Assembly (NCBI GenBank): GCA_036835325.1
Contig: DAITMF010000010.1
Location: 12,721 to 76,720, forward strand
DNA length: 64,000 bases
Reading direction: 5' to 3'
Source of the DNA: CAMCHP01 sp036835325
GTDB lineage: Bacteria; Bacteroidota; Bacteroidia; Flavobacteriales_D; Sanyastnellaceae
Program-made: the position numbers and the translations under genes
Shown: in pieces, positions 8,599 to 16,522 of the stretch
How the letters are laid out: every line of letters starts with the position of its first letter
Position numbering within the stretch: position 1 is the stretch's first letter
The notes under the pieces: generated by a model
Database searches by the model: none
What the model saw: only the letters and a program-made list of their open reading frames with translations
Told to the model about the DNA's origin: nothing

Positions 8599-10313
8599 TA
8601 GAAACTTGTAGTATAGGTGATTTCAAATCCGTTTGATGCCGGCACAGCGCGGCAAACTCCTCCGACACAAAAAATACCTTCACGACGTTTTCCATAACCC
8701 AAAGAGAGGCGATGTGCACCGTCAATATAGCCAACTGTACCGAATAGGTAATGAACACGTTCGGCAGGATTTGGATTCCCAAAGTTCCATTGATCCATAA
8801 CGCTAATAAACCAATGGGGTGAGTACGAGTACTCAAACAACACGGTGCCCCAATCGCCTTTGTCTTGGTCGGTGAACAATGTTTGAAATTCCGTACGCAA
8901 CGAGTGGTTCTTCGCAAGTCGGTTTTGAAGTTCGAGCACGTGAATGTTGGCGTACACGATGCCCTTGAAATCAATGGTTACCGGCGTCACCAGAGTGTTG
9001 AATTCGAAGTAATAGAAGGTGTATTTTGCCTTGAAGTCTTTTGAAATTTTGCGATCGATTTCAACGTTGAAGTCGCGAATGAACTTCTCGTCACCAAAGC
9101 CGAGGCTATTGCGTCGGTAACCGGTGACGAGGCCTTCTGCGCCAACGAGACCCGTTGTGTCAATGTTGTTGGCCGCGGCGTAATTGATCGTGATGTTTGT
9201 ACCGTACTTACCGAAGATGGCATTGCGCAGTTTTTTGAGCGGTGGTGCATCGTCAGGCAAGTCTTTGATGGGCTTGAGTTTTTTAAATACCTCAATGCTG
9301 AACCCTGATTCGCCATCGAGAACAGTAGCGTAGGGGTAGAGCGTAGCGGCGAGGTTGTAGGTGTGCACTTTGGTAATGGCCGGAATGAAGTTGATGGGCG
9401 CATCGAACAAAAGCTGGTCGCGGTCAGAGCGGAAGCTCAGGTTATCAACCATCTTGGCGTTTAGGTTGATGCCAAATCCGGCTTTGCTGTAGGCTAGGTT
9501 TGCGAAGTACCCTTCACCCGGTTTGAAGATGTAGTTATTGTCGGCATTCGGGTCATTGATTTTTCTGACGTATTCGCCGTAGAAGTTCCATCCTCCATAA
9601 AATACTTGAGCACGTGCAGCGTATAGGGCTACATTATCAGGCATTTGTAAAATAAGGGTGTCTTTTTCGAGGGTAGTTGCAGGCTGGTAACGACTCACGA
9701 AAGAACCGCCCAAAGTGACCTGCATTTTGGAGTCTTTAAGGGGTTCAAAGAGTTGGTTAACGCCCACTTCTGCATCAGCTGCGCGCACAATACCCGGGCC
9801 GTTGATCAAACGGCTGTCAAAATCAAAGCGCTGCTTAGCGTAGATGGTTTTGATTTGTACGCCCTCAATCGGACGAACAATCAGGCGGATGCCATCCATG
9901 GAATTGTCAAGGCCTAAGTAACGTTCTTCATACGATCGGAAGGCCATGCCTGAGCCGAACTGGTCGAAGAAGTTACCGAGTGTAACATCGAATTTTTCGC
10001 TTTGGTACTGAGCAAAGCGGTAGCCGATGCCGGTGCCCTTGAAACGGCCGGGGTACCCCAAGAGAGGGTTCAGGTACGACTCGTAGCGTAAACCTGCTGA
10101 GAACCCGCCTTTGGTATAGATGAGGTTACCCCAAGCATTGAAGCCGGTTTTCTCATCGGGTACTTGAGCGCCAATGAGGCTGTCTTCGGCGTAGCTCTGC
10201 CAAATCATGGAGAAGTTACCCGTGATGTTGCCCTGTTCTCCCTCAGAAAACTGTGCAAAGAGATAGGAAGGCAACAGCAGAGCCATTGCCGCAATGAGAA
10301 GCGAGCGTTTCAA
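8598..10313 (-). CDS. DUF6029-like outer-membrane beta-barrel protein
   Basis: A 571-residue protein with a signal peptide (LLIAAMALLLPSYLFAQ) and then an almost continuous series of amphipathic beta-strands with aromatic girdles, consistent with a large outer-membrane barrel. The segment GNFFDQFGSGMAFRSYEERY and the overall organisation match what I recall of the Bacteroidota DUF6029 family. No plug, TonB box or enzymatic motif is visible, so it is not a TonB-dependent receptor. It sits between a TlpA-like thioredoxin and an Omp28-like CxxC lipoprotein, an association I recall from other Bacteroidota, which suggests a shared redox-linked envelope function. The actual role is unknown. Confidence 0.7.
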   Translation of the reverse strand: MKRSLLIAAMALLLPSYLFAQFSEGEQGNITGNFSMIWQSYAEDSLIGAQVPDEKTGFNAWGNLIYTKGGFSAGLRYESYLNPLLGYPGRFKGTGIGYRFAQYQSEKFDVTLGNFFDQFGSGMAFRSYEERYLGLDNSMDGIRLIVRPIEGVQIKTIYAKQRFDFDSRLINGPGIVRAADAEVGVNQLFEPLKDSKMQVTLGGSFVSRYQPATTLEKDTLILQMPDNVALYAARAQVFYGGWNFYGEYVRKINDPNADNNYIFKPGEGYFANLAYSKAGFGINLNAKMVDNLSFRSDRDQLLFDAPINFIPAITKVHTYNLAATLYPYATVLDGESGFSIEVFKKLKPIKDLPDDAPPLKKLRNAIFGKYGTNITINYAAANNIDTTGLVGAEGLVTGYRRNSLGFGDEKFIRDFNVEIDRKISKDFKAKYTFYYFEFNTLVTPVTIDFKGIVYANIHVLELQNRLAKNHSLRTEFQTLFTDQDKGDWGTVLFEYSYSPHWFISVMDQWNFGNPNPAERVHYLFGTVGYIDGAHRLSLGYGKRREGIFCVGGVCRAVPASNGFEITYTTSF

Positions 10314-10344
10314 GGTTTACAGAAGTTTGGTGGTAGCGTTGTGC

Positions 10345-10821
10345 TTAGAGTTTGCGGAGGATTTCCTCTACCTCTTCCTCATCGCCATCCGAGTAGTTGT
10401 TGTTTTGCCAGATGATTTTGCCTGTTCCGTCAATGATGAAGGTGTGAGGAACATTGGTCACCTGCATGGTGCGTGCGAAGTCGCGGTTCGGATCAAGAAG
10501 CACTTGATACGGCCATTCAACACTGTTGATGTACGGAGCAACGCGGTTGGCTGTGCGCTGGTCATCGATGCTTACCGCGATGAGCGATGCACCGTAGTTT
10601 TTCTCCCAATCTTCAATGTACTCCATGTAGTTGTTGAGCTCGCGCTTGCAGGGGCTGCACCAGGTCGCCCAAAACGAAACGATAACCGGTTTTCCCTGAC
10701 CAACGAGCGAAGCCGTGTTGTGGGTTTTTCCGTTTACGTCTTTCAGGTTTACCGAAGGAACGTTTTGTGCAGAGGCTTGAAGCGCGAACGCGAGGGCCAA
10801 AAGAGTCAACAAGTGTTTCAT
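10345..10821 (-). CDS. TlpA-like periplasmic thioredoxin
   Basis: A 158-residue protein with an N-terminal signal peptide (LLTLLALAFALQASAQ) and a single thioredoxin/AhpC-TSA-like domain. The active site is FWATWCSPC (Cys 55 and Cys 58). The cis-proline region is seen as VTNVPHTFIID. Such proteins reduce envelope disulphides or act in cytochrome c maturation; the specific client here is not evident. It lies 31 bases upstream of the DUF6029 gene. The start ATG 10821 is only about 17 bases beyond a strong hairpin (10839-10890) that ends the preceding gene, leaving no room for a separate promoter outside the hairpin. Confidence 0.88.
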   Translation of the reverse strand: MKHLLTLLALAFALQASAQNVPSVNLKDVNGKTHNTASLVGQGKPVIVSFWATWCSPCKRELNNYMEYIEDWEKNYGASLIAVSIDDQRTANRVAPYINSVEWPYQVLLDPNRDFARTMQVTNVPHTFIIDGTGKIIWQNNNYSDGDEEEVEEILRKL

Positions 10822-10838
10822 TGAAATGGGTATTAAAA

Positions 10839-10890
10839 AAAGAGATCAACAGCGTGGTAGCAAAAGCTGTACCAAACTGTTGATCTCTTT
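10839..10890 (-). terminator. Strong terminator/attenuator hairpin between two thioredoxin-like genes
   Basis: Perfect 14-bp inverted arms (10839-10852 and 10877-10890) surround a 24-base loop that contains a smaller GGTA/TACC pairing. Read on the minus strand, the second arm merges into a T-run, as in an intrinsic terminator. It lies 12 bases after the stop of the T9SS-sorted thioredoxin gene and just ahead of the TlpA-like start. Confidence 0.85.
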
Positions 10891-10901
10891 AGGTTGATCG
10901 A

Positions 10902-12404
10902 TTACTTGGATACAGTCAATCGCTTGGTGGTGTTAAACGCACCTGCGTTGATGTTTACCATGTAAAGGCCTGCGCTCAACTCTGACAAGTCGAGAACAAA
11001 GCGCTGCTCACCTGCTGGGAGAACGCCGTAGTCGAATGACATAACACGCTGACCGGTGATGTTGATGATGTCAACGGTTGTGTGAGCTGCAGTAGCCAAA
11101 CCGAATACGAGGTTGGTTGAAACGTTGGCAGGGTTAGGGAAGAGCATGGTGCCAGCGGCAAATTCCTCTTCAGAAACACCTACGTTGATGGTAACGGTTT
11201 CAAAGCTAGCAGTCTCTTCATCGTACTCGTAGCTGCCATCGTAGCCGTAAATCCATGAGCTGATTTGGAGGTTGTCATCGATGCTCATTACTTGAGCGAA
11301 GCCATCAACTCCACACTGCGAGTAAAGGCTGCCCTGTAAGCCGTCACCAAAACCATCTTCAAGGATGAAGCGGTAGCAACCGGTAGAAGGAACGCTAACA
11401 TACCACTCGTACAATTCGAGGTCGTCGAGTGTGTTTTCAGCTACTGAGAATACCGTAGTGTTGTTGTTGGTGTTAACGATGCTCCAAGAAACTTCCTCAC
11501 CCCAGCAGTCGGTTGAAATTACAACCTTGATGAGGCTGGTTGATTCAACTGCACGCAAACCGCTAGCCATAACCGTGTTGTTGGTTGCATTGGCATCGCC
11601 GCTTGCAGTCACAGTGATTTGAACAGGAGCATCGCTGTTAACGCTTGCACTTCCGATGTTTACTTCGGTCATTGCGTAAGTTCCGAGGTTGCCGGTCCAG
11701 TTGTATGACAAGTTAACACCAGCACCTGTAGCGGTAATGGTGGCTGCAGTCAATGGCTGAAGGCCCATGTTCTGGAGGGTGATGGTGAAATCGATTGGAG
11801 CCGAACCACATGCTCCGATAGAGCCGGTGTACTCAACGGCTGATGCGTCAACCGCGGCAGTAGCTACCGGACAAGCCTGGGCCTGCGCTTGGTAAACGGC
11901 TGCTCCGGGCTGAGATGGGTTCAGCTGAAGTACGCGGTTAGGACAAATGGTGAAAATGGTTGGGTAAAACGCCAAGTCGTAGAGATCTGCGATTTGATCG
12001 TCGTTTGCCATTGGGTACGGTGTGCCGGTTACCCAGTCACCGATTGAGTTGCCTCCGCCGAAAATGGTATTTGGAGCAGTTGAAGGGTCAGCTTCGATAG
12101 CGAACACCATCAACTCGTCAGTGCCATTCGGCCCGTACATGTTGTACGCATCTTTCAAAGCACCGGCATTCGGGTGGCCTGTGCCTGTTTGGTGGTAGTT
12201 CCAGCAAGGGCCACACCATACAGCGAACAAGTCAATGATCACTGTCTTGCCTTCATCGAGGTAGTCGTACAAGGTGTGCGTGTTACCGTTGGTGTCGGTA
12301 ATGGTGAAGTTCGGGGCGATTGAGCCATCGGCCAACTGCGCTTGAACATTCAAAGCGGCGAATCCGAAGACCGCTACAGCGATTGAGCGTAGAATTTGTT
12401 TCAT
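10902..12404 (-). CDS. Secreted thioredoxin-like protein with T9SS sorting domain
   Basis: A 500-residue protein with an N-terminal signal peptide (ending near NVQAQ). A thioredoxin-like domain at about residues 25-180 has the active site FAVWCGPC (Cys 64, Cys 67). Beta-rich regions follow at about 190-410, resembling adhesion or CARDB-like modules. A C-terminal type A T9SS signal is visible as LFPNPANVSTNLVFGL, then the strand series ending LTVSK. The protein should therefore cross the outer membrane through the SprA pore encoded 4 kb away. A secreted thioredoxin could act on disulphides of surface proteins, though that is inference. It is first in the minus-strand redox cluster but is followed by a strong terminator. 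Confidence 0.88.
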   Translation of the reverse strand: MKQILRSIAVAVFGFAALNVQAQLADGSIAPNFTITDTNGNTHTLYDYLDEGKTVIIDLFAVWCGPCWNYHQTGTGHPNAGALKDAYNMYGPNGTDELMVFAIEADPSTAPNTIFGGGNSIGDWVTGTPYPMANDDQIADLYDLAFYPTIFTICPNRVLQLNPSQPGAAVYQAQAQACPVATAAVDASAVEYTGSIGACGSAPIDFTITLQNMGLQPLTAATITATGAGVNLSYNWTGNLGTYAMTEVNIGSASVNSDAPVQITVTASGDANATNNTVMASGLRAVESTSLIKVVISTDCWGEEVSWSIVNTNNNTTVFSVAENTLDDLELYEWYVSVPSTGCYRFILEDGFGDGLQGSLYSQCGVDGFAQVMSIDDNLQISSWIYGYDGSYEYDEETASFETVTINVGVSEEEFAAGTMLFPNPANVSTNLVFGLATAAHTTVDIINITGQRVMSFDYGVLPAGEQRFVLDLSELSAGLYMVNINAGAFNTTKRLTVSK

Positions 12405-12437
12405 ACTAAAAAAGGTTTCCCGTGTAAATGTGTGATG

Positions 12438-12445
12438 TAAAATTA
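12438..12445 (-). promoter_or_regulatory. Promoter-like TAATTTTA for secreted thioredoxin gene
   Basis: On the minus strand TAATTTTA differs from TAnnTTTG in the last base. It lies 33 bases before ATG 12404. The same variant precedes the TPR gene at 41769-41762. Confidence 0.35.
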
Positions 12446-12757
12446 GGGTTATTTCCTTGGAGTCGACAACAGGTTCAAAAGGAATCTCGTATTCCAGACG
12501 AAGGGGGCGGACCGGTATTTTGGTCTTTTTTTCTTTGGTTGGATGAGTGAGAGGCGCGGAAATACAGCGGTTTGGGAGTGTCGAACCCTTGGATTTACAC
12601 CTTGGATTATTGAATTTTTGCGCTCGTAGGATTCCCCGTGTTCACCACAGCTTGCGCGCAGAGGTTGTGCTTGTTTTCTTGGTCGGCTTGGATTCCTATT
12701 GACGTGGTCGTTTCGTTGATTGATGGTCAAATTATCGGTTTCCTTGCGTGCTTTCGT

Positions 12758-12765
12758 TATCTTTG
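12758..12765 (+). promoter_or_regulatory. Promoter -7 element TATCTTTG for small T9SS gene
   Basis: An exact TAnnTTTG match, with TTT-rich sequence about 17 bases upstream. It lies 20 bases before ATG 12786 and downstream of the earliest in-frame ATG (12720), which fixes 12786 as the likely start. Confidence 0.6.
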
Positions 12766-12785
12766 TGATGATTAAAAAAAAGCGT

Positions 12786-13553
12786 ATGCGTAAGATTGTA
12801 CTCCTTTGTGTGGTGATGTTTTCAGCGCCGTTTTGGGCAATTGCCCAGCTAGAGCTAGGAAACGTGGTGTGGGAAGTTACCGGCAGTTTAGACGTACCGG
12901 AAGACGATGAGATCGTTGCAGAGTGGGATGTGATCAACGCGGGCTCTTCTGCAGTTAGCCTACGTGCGCGCCGCACCATGATCTACAACCCTGAGCCATT
13001 CAATCTGCCGTATGATCAAAACGGATCAGGCGCACGTGAGCGTTTTTGTTGGGGGCCGTTGTGCTACCAATACGGCACGGCAATGACACCGGCTACCGAA
13101 TCGCTTTTGGTGACCATTGAGCCAGGTGCCTCGAACAACACCTTTAAAGGGCTGTATGAGCACATGGGTGTAGCCGGAGCTGCGCAAGTTCGTTACTGCT
13201 TTTTTGACGTGAACAATCCGTCGCTGGAAATTTGCCAAGAAGTCCTCTACTGTGTTGATGCAGAGGTTTGCGCGTTATCGGTATCCGATTACCGCATGCC
13301 GGAGTTGTCGAACATAGGGCCTAACCCGGTGATTGGGCGCTCAGCCTTTAACTACGACCTCGGGTCGAGTTCAGGTCAGCGCGAAGTTATCATTTACAAC
13401 ATGGTGGGTGCTCAAGTACAGCGCATTCCACTAAATAACCCCAGGGGTACAGTATTTATAACCGCTGATGATTACGACGCAGGTATTTACTTCTACGCCC
13501 TTTTGGTGAACGGAACTCCCGTGAGCACGAAGAAATTTATTGTTTCGAAATAA
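12786..13553 (+). CDS. Small secreted protein with T9SS sorting domain, function unknown
   Basis: A 255-residue protein. I chose ATG 12786 because it directly precedes the signal peptide (MRKIVLLCVVMFSAPFWAIAQ) and follows a promoter-like TATCTTTG. The open frame begins 66 bases earlier, upstream of that promoter. The mature N-terminal part is one beta-sandwich-like domain with several Cys (CWGPLCYQY, then CFFDV, CQEVLYC, CALS). The C-terminal part reads NIGPNPVIGRSAFNYDL and ends STKKFIVSK, a type A T9SS signal. The domain was not recognised as a named family. An intrinsic terminator follows 18 bases after the stop, so this is probably a monocistronic gene. Confidence 0.85.
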   Translation: MRKIVLLCVVMFSAPFWAIAQLELGNVVWEVTGSLDVPEDDEIVAEWDVINAGSSAVSLRARRTMIYNPEPFNLPYDQNGSGARERFCWGPLCYQYGTAMTPATESLLVTIEPGASNNTFKGLYEHMGVAGAAQVRYCFFDVNNPSLEICQEVLYCVDAEVCALSVSDYRMPELSNIGPNPVIGRSAFNYDLGSSSGQREVIIYNMVGAQVQRIPLNNPRGTVFITADDYDAGIYFYALLVNGTPVSTKKFIVSK

Positions 13554-13570
13554 GTAGAACCGTTCCTTGT

Positions 13571-13595
13571 AAGGCCCCTCGCGGGGCCTTTTTTT
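13571..13595 (+). terminator. Rho-independent terminator of small T9SS gene
   Basis: A perfect 8-bp stem AAGGCCCC/GGGGCCTT with the tetraloop TCGC is followed by a T-run to 13595. Confidence 0.92.
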
Positions 13596-13606
13596 ATGCC
13601 CTCGCG

Positions 13607-13623
13607 CATCCATCCATCCATCC
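13607..13623. repeat. Tetranucleotide repeat (CATC)4C followed by A-tract
   Basis: Four tandem CATC units plus C, then AAAAAAG, sit between the terminator and the maeB promoter. This is the longest copy of the CATCCATCC word in the window. Confidence 0.8.
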
Positions 13624-13657
13624 AAAAAAGAAAGCGTACGAATCGCACAAAAGACCC

Positions 13658-13665
13658 TAATTTTG
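13658..13665 (+). promoter_or_regulatory. Promoter -7 element TAATTTTG for maeB
   Basis: An exact TAnnTTTG match, with only seven bases between its end and ATG 13673. Transcription from here would give a leaderless or nearly leaderless mRNA. Confidence 0.55.
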
Positions 13666-13672
13666 CGCCTCT

Positions 13673-15937
13673 ATGGATACCATTCGCAAACAAGACGCCC
13701 TTGATTACCATTCGTCAGGGAGGAAAGGAAAGTTGGAAGTTATTCCTTCTAAGCCTTACAGTTCACAGCGCGACCTGTCACTGGCCTACTCGCCAGGCGT
13801 TGCTGAGCCGTGCTTGGCCATTGCTGAGAACCCCGAAGATGCGTACAAGTACACAACCAAAGGAAACCTTGTTGCTGTAATCAGCAACGGAACAGCCGTT
13901 TTGGGCTTGGGCGATATCGGTCCGCTCGCGAGCAAACCGGTTATGGAAGGCAAGGGGCTGTTGTTCAAAATTTTTGCCGACATCGATTGCTTCGACATTG
14001 AGGTTGACGCCTCTGACGTTGACAAGTTTGTGGAGACCGTTAAGGCGATTTCGCCAACCTTCGGGGGCATTAATCTCGAAGACATCAAGGCGCCTGAAGC
14101 ATTCGAAATTGAACGGCGTTTGGTAGAAGAGCTCGATATTCCGGTGATGCACGATGATCAGCACGGTACGGCGATCATTTCGTCGGCTGCGTTGCTGAAC
14201 GCTTTGGAGTTGGCCGATAAGAAGATTGGGGAGGTGCGCATTGTGGTGAGTGGAGCAGGTGCCTCAGCCATGTCGTGCCTCGACCTCTACTTGCAGCTCG
14301 GCGCACGCGTCGAAAACATTGCAGTATTTGATTCCAAAGGACTCGTCCACACCGACCGTACCGACCTCGACATCCGTAAAGCCCGTTTTGCCTCGTCGAA
14401 AGACTACGCTGACTTGGCCGATGCCATGAAAGGGGCCGACGTTTTTGTTGGTCTGAGCCGTGGCGGAGTTGTTTCGGCCGATATGGTGAAGGCCATGGCT
14501 GACGACCCCATTGTTTTTGCACTGGCCAATCCTGATCCGGAAATCCCTTACGAAGAGGCGATGGCCGCACGCGAAGATTTGATTATGGCAACCGGTCGTT
14601 CTGACCATCCTAATCAAGTGAACAATGTGCTGGGCTTCCCGTTCATTTTTCGAGGTGCGCTCGATGTACGCGCAACGTCGATCAACAATGACATGAAGCT
14701 TGCAGCGGTTAAGGCCATTGCAGAGTTGGCGAAAGAGCCTGTTCCTGATGAGGTGAACGAAGCCTATGATATGCGCAACATCACCTTTGGTCGAGAGCTC
14801 ATTATTCCCAAGCCGCTTGACCCTCGGTTGATCACGTCAGTGGCTACTGCTGTTGCCAGGGCGGCCATTGCTTCGGGAGTTGCACGACGAAAGATTAACG
14901 ATTGGGGCGCCTACGAACAAGAGCTGCGCCAACGATTGGGTCGTGACAATAAACTGATTAAGAGCATCACCGAACGAGCTCGCAAGCGTCCGAAGCGCGT
15001 CGTATTCGCCGAAGCCGATCATTACAAGATCTTGAAGGCCGCTGAGCAAGCGGTTGACGAGCGAGTGGCTTTTCCGATTCTTTTGGGTGATCGTGAGCGC
15101 ATTTTGGCCATGATAGAGGCGAACAAAATTGAGCTTCGGGAGTACGAGATCATTGATCCACGCCATGAAACGGAAGCAACGCGCAGAAGTCATTTTGGAG
15201 AGTTGTACTTTAAAATGCGTCAGCGCAAAGGTATGACCTTGTACGATGCTCAACGCGCGATGCGCGAGCGGAACCATTTCGGCGCGATGTTGGTTGAAAC
15301 CGGTTATGCTGACGCACTGATTTCAGGGCTAACCCGAAACTACCGCAACGTTATACGACCGGCATTGCAAATCATTGGGATGGAGGAAGGAGGCCAAAAG
15401 GTTGCCGGGATGTACATTATTCAAGGCAGTTCAGGGCCGGTGTTCTTTGCCGATACCACGGTAAATACGAATCCGACGGCGGAAGAGTTGGTCGAGATTA
15501 CACTCATGGTTGCTCGAGCGGTTCGCAGAATGCGAATTACACCGCGCATTGCAATGCTGAGTTACTCGAATTTTGGCTCTGCCAACGGGCCTGACGCGGA
15601 GAAAATGCGCAAAGCGGTTGATATTCTTCATAGAAATCACCCTGAGTTGATTGTCGATGGTGAGATTCAAGCCAACTTTGCTTTGAATGCTGAGTTGATT
15701 TCAGAGAATTTCCCATTTAGTATGCTCAATGGACGCAAGGTCAATACGTTAATTTTTCCTAACCTTGCGGCCGGAAATATCGCCTACAAACTGATGCAGG
15801 AAATGGGTGAGAAGGAAGTGATTGGTCCTATTCTTTTAGGGATGAAGCGCTCTTTTCACATTCTGCAAATGGGTTCATCGGTGCGTGAAATCATCAACAT
15901 GGTGCGCATCGCTGTAGTCGATGCACAGAATAAGTAA
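13673..15937 (+). CDS. maeB: NADP-dependent malic enzyme (MaeB type, with phosphotransacetylase-like domain)
   Basis: Oxidative decarboxylation of malate to pyruvate with production of NADPH. At 754 residues it has the two-part architecture of MaeB. A malic-enzyme domain occupies about residues 1-425 (LAYSPGVAEPCLAIAENP, HDDQHGTAIISSAALLNAL, and the nucleotide-binding IVVSGAGASAMSCLDLY). A phosphotransacetylase-like domain occupies about 430-754 (KRVVFAEADHYKILKA to GSSVREIINMVRIAVVDAQ). In MaeB proteins the second domain is thought to be regulatory rather than catalytic. It has its own promoter-like element and is followed two bases later by ruvA, so it probably heads the maeB-ruvA-sprA transcript. 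Confidence 0.96.
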   Translation: MDTIRKQDALDYHSSGRKGKLEVIPSKPYSSQRDLSLAYSPGVAEPCLAIAENPEDAYKYTTKGNLVAVISNGTAVLGLGDIGPLASKPVMEGKGLLFKIFADIDCFDIEVDASDVDKFVETVKAISPTFGGINLEDIKAPEAFEIERRLVEELDIPVMHDDQHGTAIISSAALLNALELADKKIGEVRIVVSGAGASAMSCLDLYLQLGARVENIAVFDSKGLVHTDRTDLDIRKARFASSKDYADLADAMKGADVFVGLSRGGVVSADMVKAMADDPIVFALANPDPEIPYEEAMAAREDLIMATGRSDHPNQVNNVLGFPFIFRGALDVRATSINNDMKLAAVKAIAELAKEPVPDEVNEAYDMRNITFGRELIIPKPLDPRLITSVATAVARAAIASGVARRKINDWGAYEQELRQRLGRDNKLIKSITERARKRPKRVVFAEADHYKILKAAEQAVDERVAFPILLGDRERILAMIEANKIELREYEIIDPRHETEATRRSHFGELYFKMRQRKGMTLYDAQRAMRERNHFGAMLVETGYADALISGLTRNYRNVIRPALQIIGMEEGGQKVAGMYIIQGSSGPVFFADTTVNTNPTAEELVEITLMVARAVRRMRITPRIAMLSYSNFGSANGPDAEKMRKAVDILHRNHPELIVDGEIQANFALNAELISENFPFSMLNGRKVNTLIFPNLAAGNIAYKLMQEMGEKEVIGPILLGMKRSFHILQMGSSVREIINMVRIAVVDAQNK

Positions 15938-15939
15938 CA

Positions 15940-16521
15940 ATGCTGCACCATCTCAGAGGCAAGCTCACAGAGAAAAGTCCGACCCATGCCGTCATTGAAA
16001 CGCATGGCGTTGGCTATTTTCTGAACATCACAGTGACTACTGCTTCGCAATTGGGCGAAGGAGAAGTGTTGCTGTATGTGCACGAAGTCATTCGTGAAGA
16101 TGCGCACGAGCTGTACGGTTTTTTCGACCGCAATGAACGCGAAGCTTTCCGCAAGCTCGTTGGTGTATCGGGCGTTGGAGCCGGTACGGCGCGAATGGTA
16201 CTTTCGTCAATGACCCCCGGCGACTTGGCCTCGGCCATTCTGAATCAAGATGTAAACGCCTTGAAGAATGTTAAGGGCATAGGATTGAAAACTGCTCAGC
16301 GCATTTTGGTTGATTTGCAGGGGAAATTTGGAGGTTCTGCCGGTGCCGGAGAAATTTTTGCAGTTTCAGGCAATACGACTTTGAATGAAGCGTTAACAGC
16401 ATTGTCGTCGCTCGGCTTCGACAAAACCAAAGCACAACAAACTCTCGACAGAATCTTGAAGTCTGAAGGTTCGAATTTGTCTGTTGAAGACTTAATTCGG
16501 CTCGCTCTCAGGCAGATGTAG
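15940..16521 (+). CDS. ruvA: Holliday junction branch-migration protein RuvA
   Basis: A 193-residue protein, the usual length. The N-terminal OB-fold starts MLHHLRGKLTEKSPTHAVIE. The central helix-hairpin-helix motifs are seen as LVGVSGVGAGTARMVLSSM and LKNVKGIGLKTAQRILVDL. The C-terminal RuvB-contacting domain ends ILKSEGSNLSVEDLIRLAL. RuvA tetramers bind four-way junctions and load the RuvB motor. Start ATG 15940 lies two bases after the maeB stop, and the stop is one base before sprA, so it is translated within a tightly packed operon. The linkage to sprA is, from memory, common in Flavobacteriia. Confidence 0.97.
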   Translation: MLHHLRGKLTEKSPTHAVIETHGVGYFLNITVTTASQLGEGEVLLYVHEVIREDAHELYGFFDRNEREAFRKLVGVSGVGAGTARMVLSSMTPGDLASAILNQDVNALKNVKGIGLKTAQRILVDLQGKFGGSAGAGEIFAVSGNTTLNEALTALSSLGFDKTKAQQTLDRILKSEGSNLSVEDLIRLALRQM

Positions 16522-16522
16522 T

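Larger units (their letters stand above)
12405..12785. other. 380-base divergent intergenic region
   Basis: This lies between the minus-strand thioredoxin gene and the plus-strand T9SS gene. It holds a minus-strand promoter-like TAATTTTA (12445-12438), a plus-strand TATCTTTG (12758-12765) and a single GGTTGGATG copy near 12537. An open minus-strand frame (12449-12979) crosses it but runs antisense through the next gene and has no protein-like character. No RNA gene or strong hairpin was recognised. Confidence 0.5.

Noticed and set aside
12449..12979. 176-residue minus-strand frame in the 12.4-12.8 kb spacer
   Set aside because: It runs antisense into the T9SS gene, has unusual basic composition, and lacks a start context or family resemblance.
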